The notes beneath the pieces are model-generated. The model was not told where the DNA came from. It searched no databases and worked only from the letters and a program-made list of their open reading frames with translations. Positions 63,109 to 64,000 of a stretch of 64,000 bases of DNA are shown here, one piece after another (the stretch's first letter is position 1; every line of letters begins with the position of its first letter). The position numbers and the translations under genes are program-made. Location: positions 186,001 to 250,000 of the forward strand of contig NZ_CP053835.1 of NCBI RefSeq assembly GCF_013201725.1, read 5' to 3'. This stretch comes from Arcobacter defluvii. GTDB taxonomy: Bacteria > Campylobacterota > Campylobacteria > Campylobacterales > Arcobacteraceae.

Positions 63109-64000
63109 TTTTAAGTATAGAAAGTAGTTGTGATGATAGTTCTATTTCAATTACAAAAATAGAAACAAATGAATTAATCTATCATAAAAAAATATCTCAA
63201 GAATTACAGCATAGTGTTTATGGAGGAGTAGTTCCAGAGCTTGCAGCTAGGCTTCATATTGAAGCACTTCCTAAAATACTTGAAGAGTGTAAAGAGTATT
63301 TTCCTAAACTTAAAGCAATAGCTGTTACAAATGCTCCTGGTCTTTCTGTTACACTTATGGAAGGTGTAACAATGGCAAAAGCTTTAAGTATTTCTTTAAA
63401 TCTTCCTTTAATTGCAGTAAATCATTTAAAAGGTCATATTTATTCACTTTTTATAGAAAAAGAAGCTGTTCTTCCTATTACTGTTTTATTAGTTTCAGGG
63501 GGACATACACAAATTATTGAAGCAAATAGTTTAACTGATATGAAAGTTATTGCAACTACGATTGATGATAGTTTTGGTGAGAGTTTTGATAAAGTTGCTA
63601 AGATGTTAGGACTTGGTTATCCAGGTGGTCCCGTTGTTCAAGAGTATTCTTTAAAAGGTGATGCAAATAGATTTGAGTTACCAATTCCACTTAGTCAAAG
63701 TCCAAAAATAGAGTTTAGTTATAGTGGACTTAAAAATGCAGTTAGACTTCATATTGAAAAACTTGAAAATAGAGAATTTGGAATTATCGAACAAGATAAA
63801 TATGATATCTGCGCAAGTTTTCAAAAAACAGCAGTTGACCATATTTTGCAAAAACTAAAAAAACAATTTAAACAAGAAGTTCCAAAAAACTTTGCAATTG
63901 TTGGAGGCGCTAGTGCAAATATTTATTTAAGAGCACAAATAGATGAACTTTGCAAAAAGCACAATATGAACTTATATCTTAGTGAACTTAAATATTGTAG
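63105..64000 (+). CDS. tsaD: tRNA N6-threonylcarbamoyladenosine synthase TsaD (3' end cut by window edge)
   Basis: TsaD transfers the threonylcarbamoyl group to A37 of ANN-decoding tRNAs. About 298 codons are visible. The start is [15 protein letters not shown]. The metal-binding motif is HLKGHIYS, and the nucleotide-binding region has [10 protein letters not shown] and [34 protein letters not shown] lies near the cut. Its ATG overlaps the stop of the hydrolase gene. Confidence 0.97.
   Translation, partial: MILSIESSCDDSSISITKIETNELIYHKKISQELQHSVYGGVVPELAARLHIEALPKILEECKEYFPKLKAIAVTNAPGLSVTLMEGVTMAKALSISLNLPLIAVNHLKGHIYSLFIEKEAVLPITVLLVSGGHTQIIEANSLTDMKVIATTIDDSFGESFDKVAKMLGLGYPGGPVVQEYSLKGDANRFELPIPLSQSPKIEFSYSGLKNAVRLHIEKLENREFGIIEQDKYDICASFQKTAVDHILQKLKKQFKQEVPKNFAIVGGASANIYLRAQIDELCKKHNMNLYLSELKYC

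Noticed and set aside
1-64000. CRISPR arrays, tRNA and rRNA genes
   Set aside because: I saw no regularly spaced direct repeats, no cloverleaf-like segments and no rRNA-like sequence while reading the intergenic regions; short intergenic gaps leave little room for them.

Overview
The window is very AT-rich, densely packed bacterial chromosome. Its gene set points to the Campylobacterota, most likely an Arcobacter/Aliarcobacter-type organism (inference from gene content). It has the four-subunit porGDAB pyruvate:acceptor oxidoreductase, a DUF3373 outer-membrane protein, luxS with two methyltransferase-like genes, a short ThrRS of 602 residues, an NFACT/RqcH protein, and frequent TTG start codons. 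No rRNA, tRNA or CRISPR array was found.

Layout. 1-3 kb (minus): hisIE (cut by the window edge), a frameshifted small exported protein, an SPFH protein and ilvE. 3-9.5 kb (plus): a lipoprotein, ribA, a methyltransferase, cobalamin-dependent metH and an EamA transporter. 9.4-18 kb: DoxX, a YqhD-like alcohol dehydrogenase, DUF2238, a large two-sensor histidine kinase whose only plausible start is ATA, a D,D-carboxypeptidase, and the luxS operon. 18-24 kb is an accessory island. It holds an ABC-type ATPase/HNH nuclease pair that looks like a Septu (PtuAB) defence system, and an IS110-family element whose upstream non-coding region looks like a bridge RNA. 24-28.6 kb: an MlaEFD-type lipid transporter with a lipoprotein, and an AbrB-family permease. 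28.7-32 kb: porGDAB. 32-35.4 kb: a HAD phosphatase, a peptide-type binding protein and rplM-rpsI. 35.4-44.5 kb: a complete phosphate regulon (pstS, pstCAB, phoU, a PsiE-like protein, phoB, phoR) with an EAL-CBS-GGDEF gene between pstS and pstC. 44.5-55 kb: prfA, rpsT, glmM, lspA, leuC, mobA, a sulfide:quinone-reductase-like flavoprotein, and thrS-infC-rpmI-rplT. 55-64 kb: DUF3373 protein, a cytochrome-like protein without a haem motif, RqcH, TraT, cdsA-dxr and tsaD (cut by the window edge).

Most notable. (1) The IS110 element ends at a CT dinucleotide on both sides. Its leader carries a segment identical to the left flank and a second segment complementary to the right flank, each over 9 nt and in the orientation known for IS621 target guides. 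The element therefore seems to carry a readable record of its own insertion site. (2) The ATPase/HNH pair lies just upstream of it. (3) Matching two-repeat boxes lie ahead of both pstS and pstC, and a perfect 25-bp hairpin precedes the c-di-GMP gene between them. All functional statements come from reading the sequence; no database search was possible.
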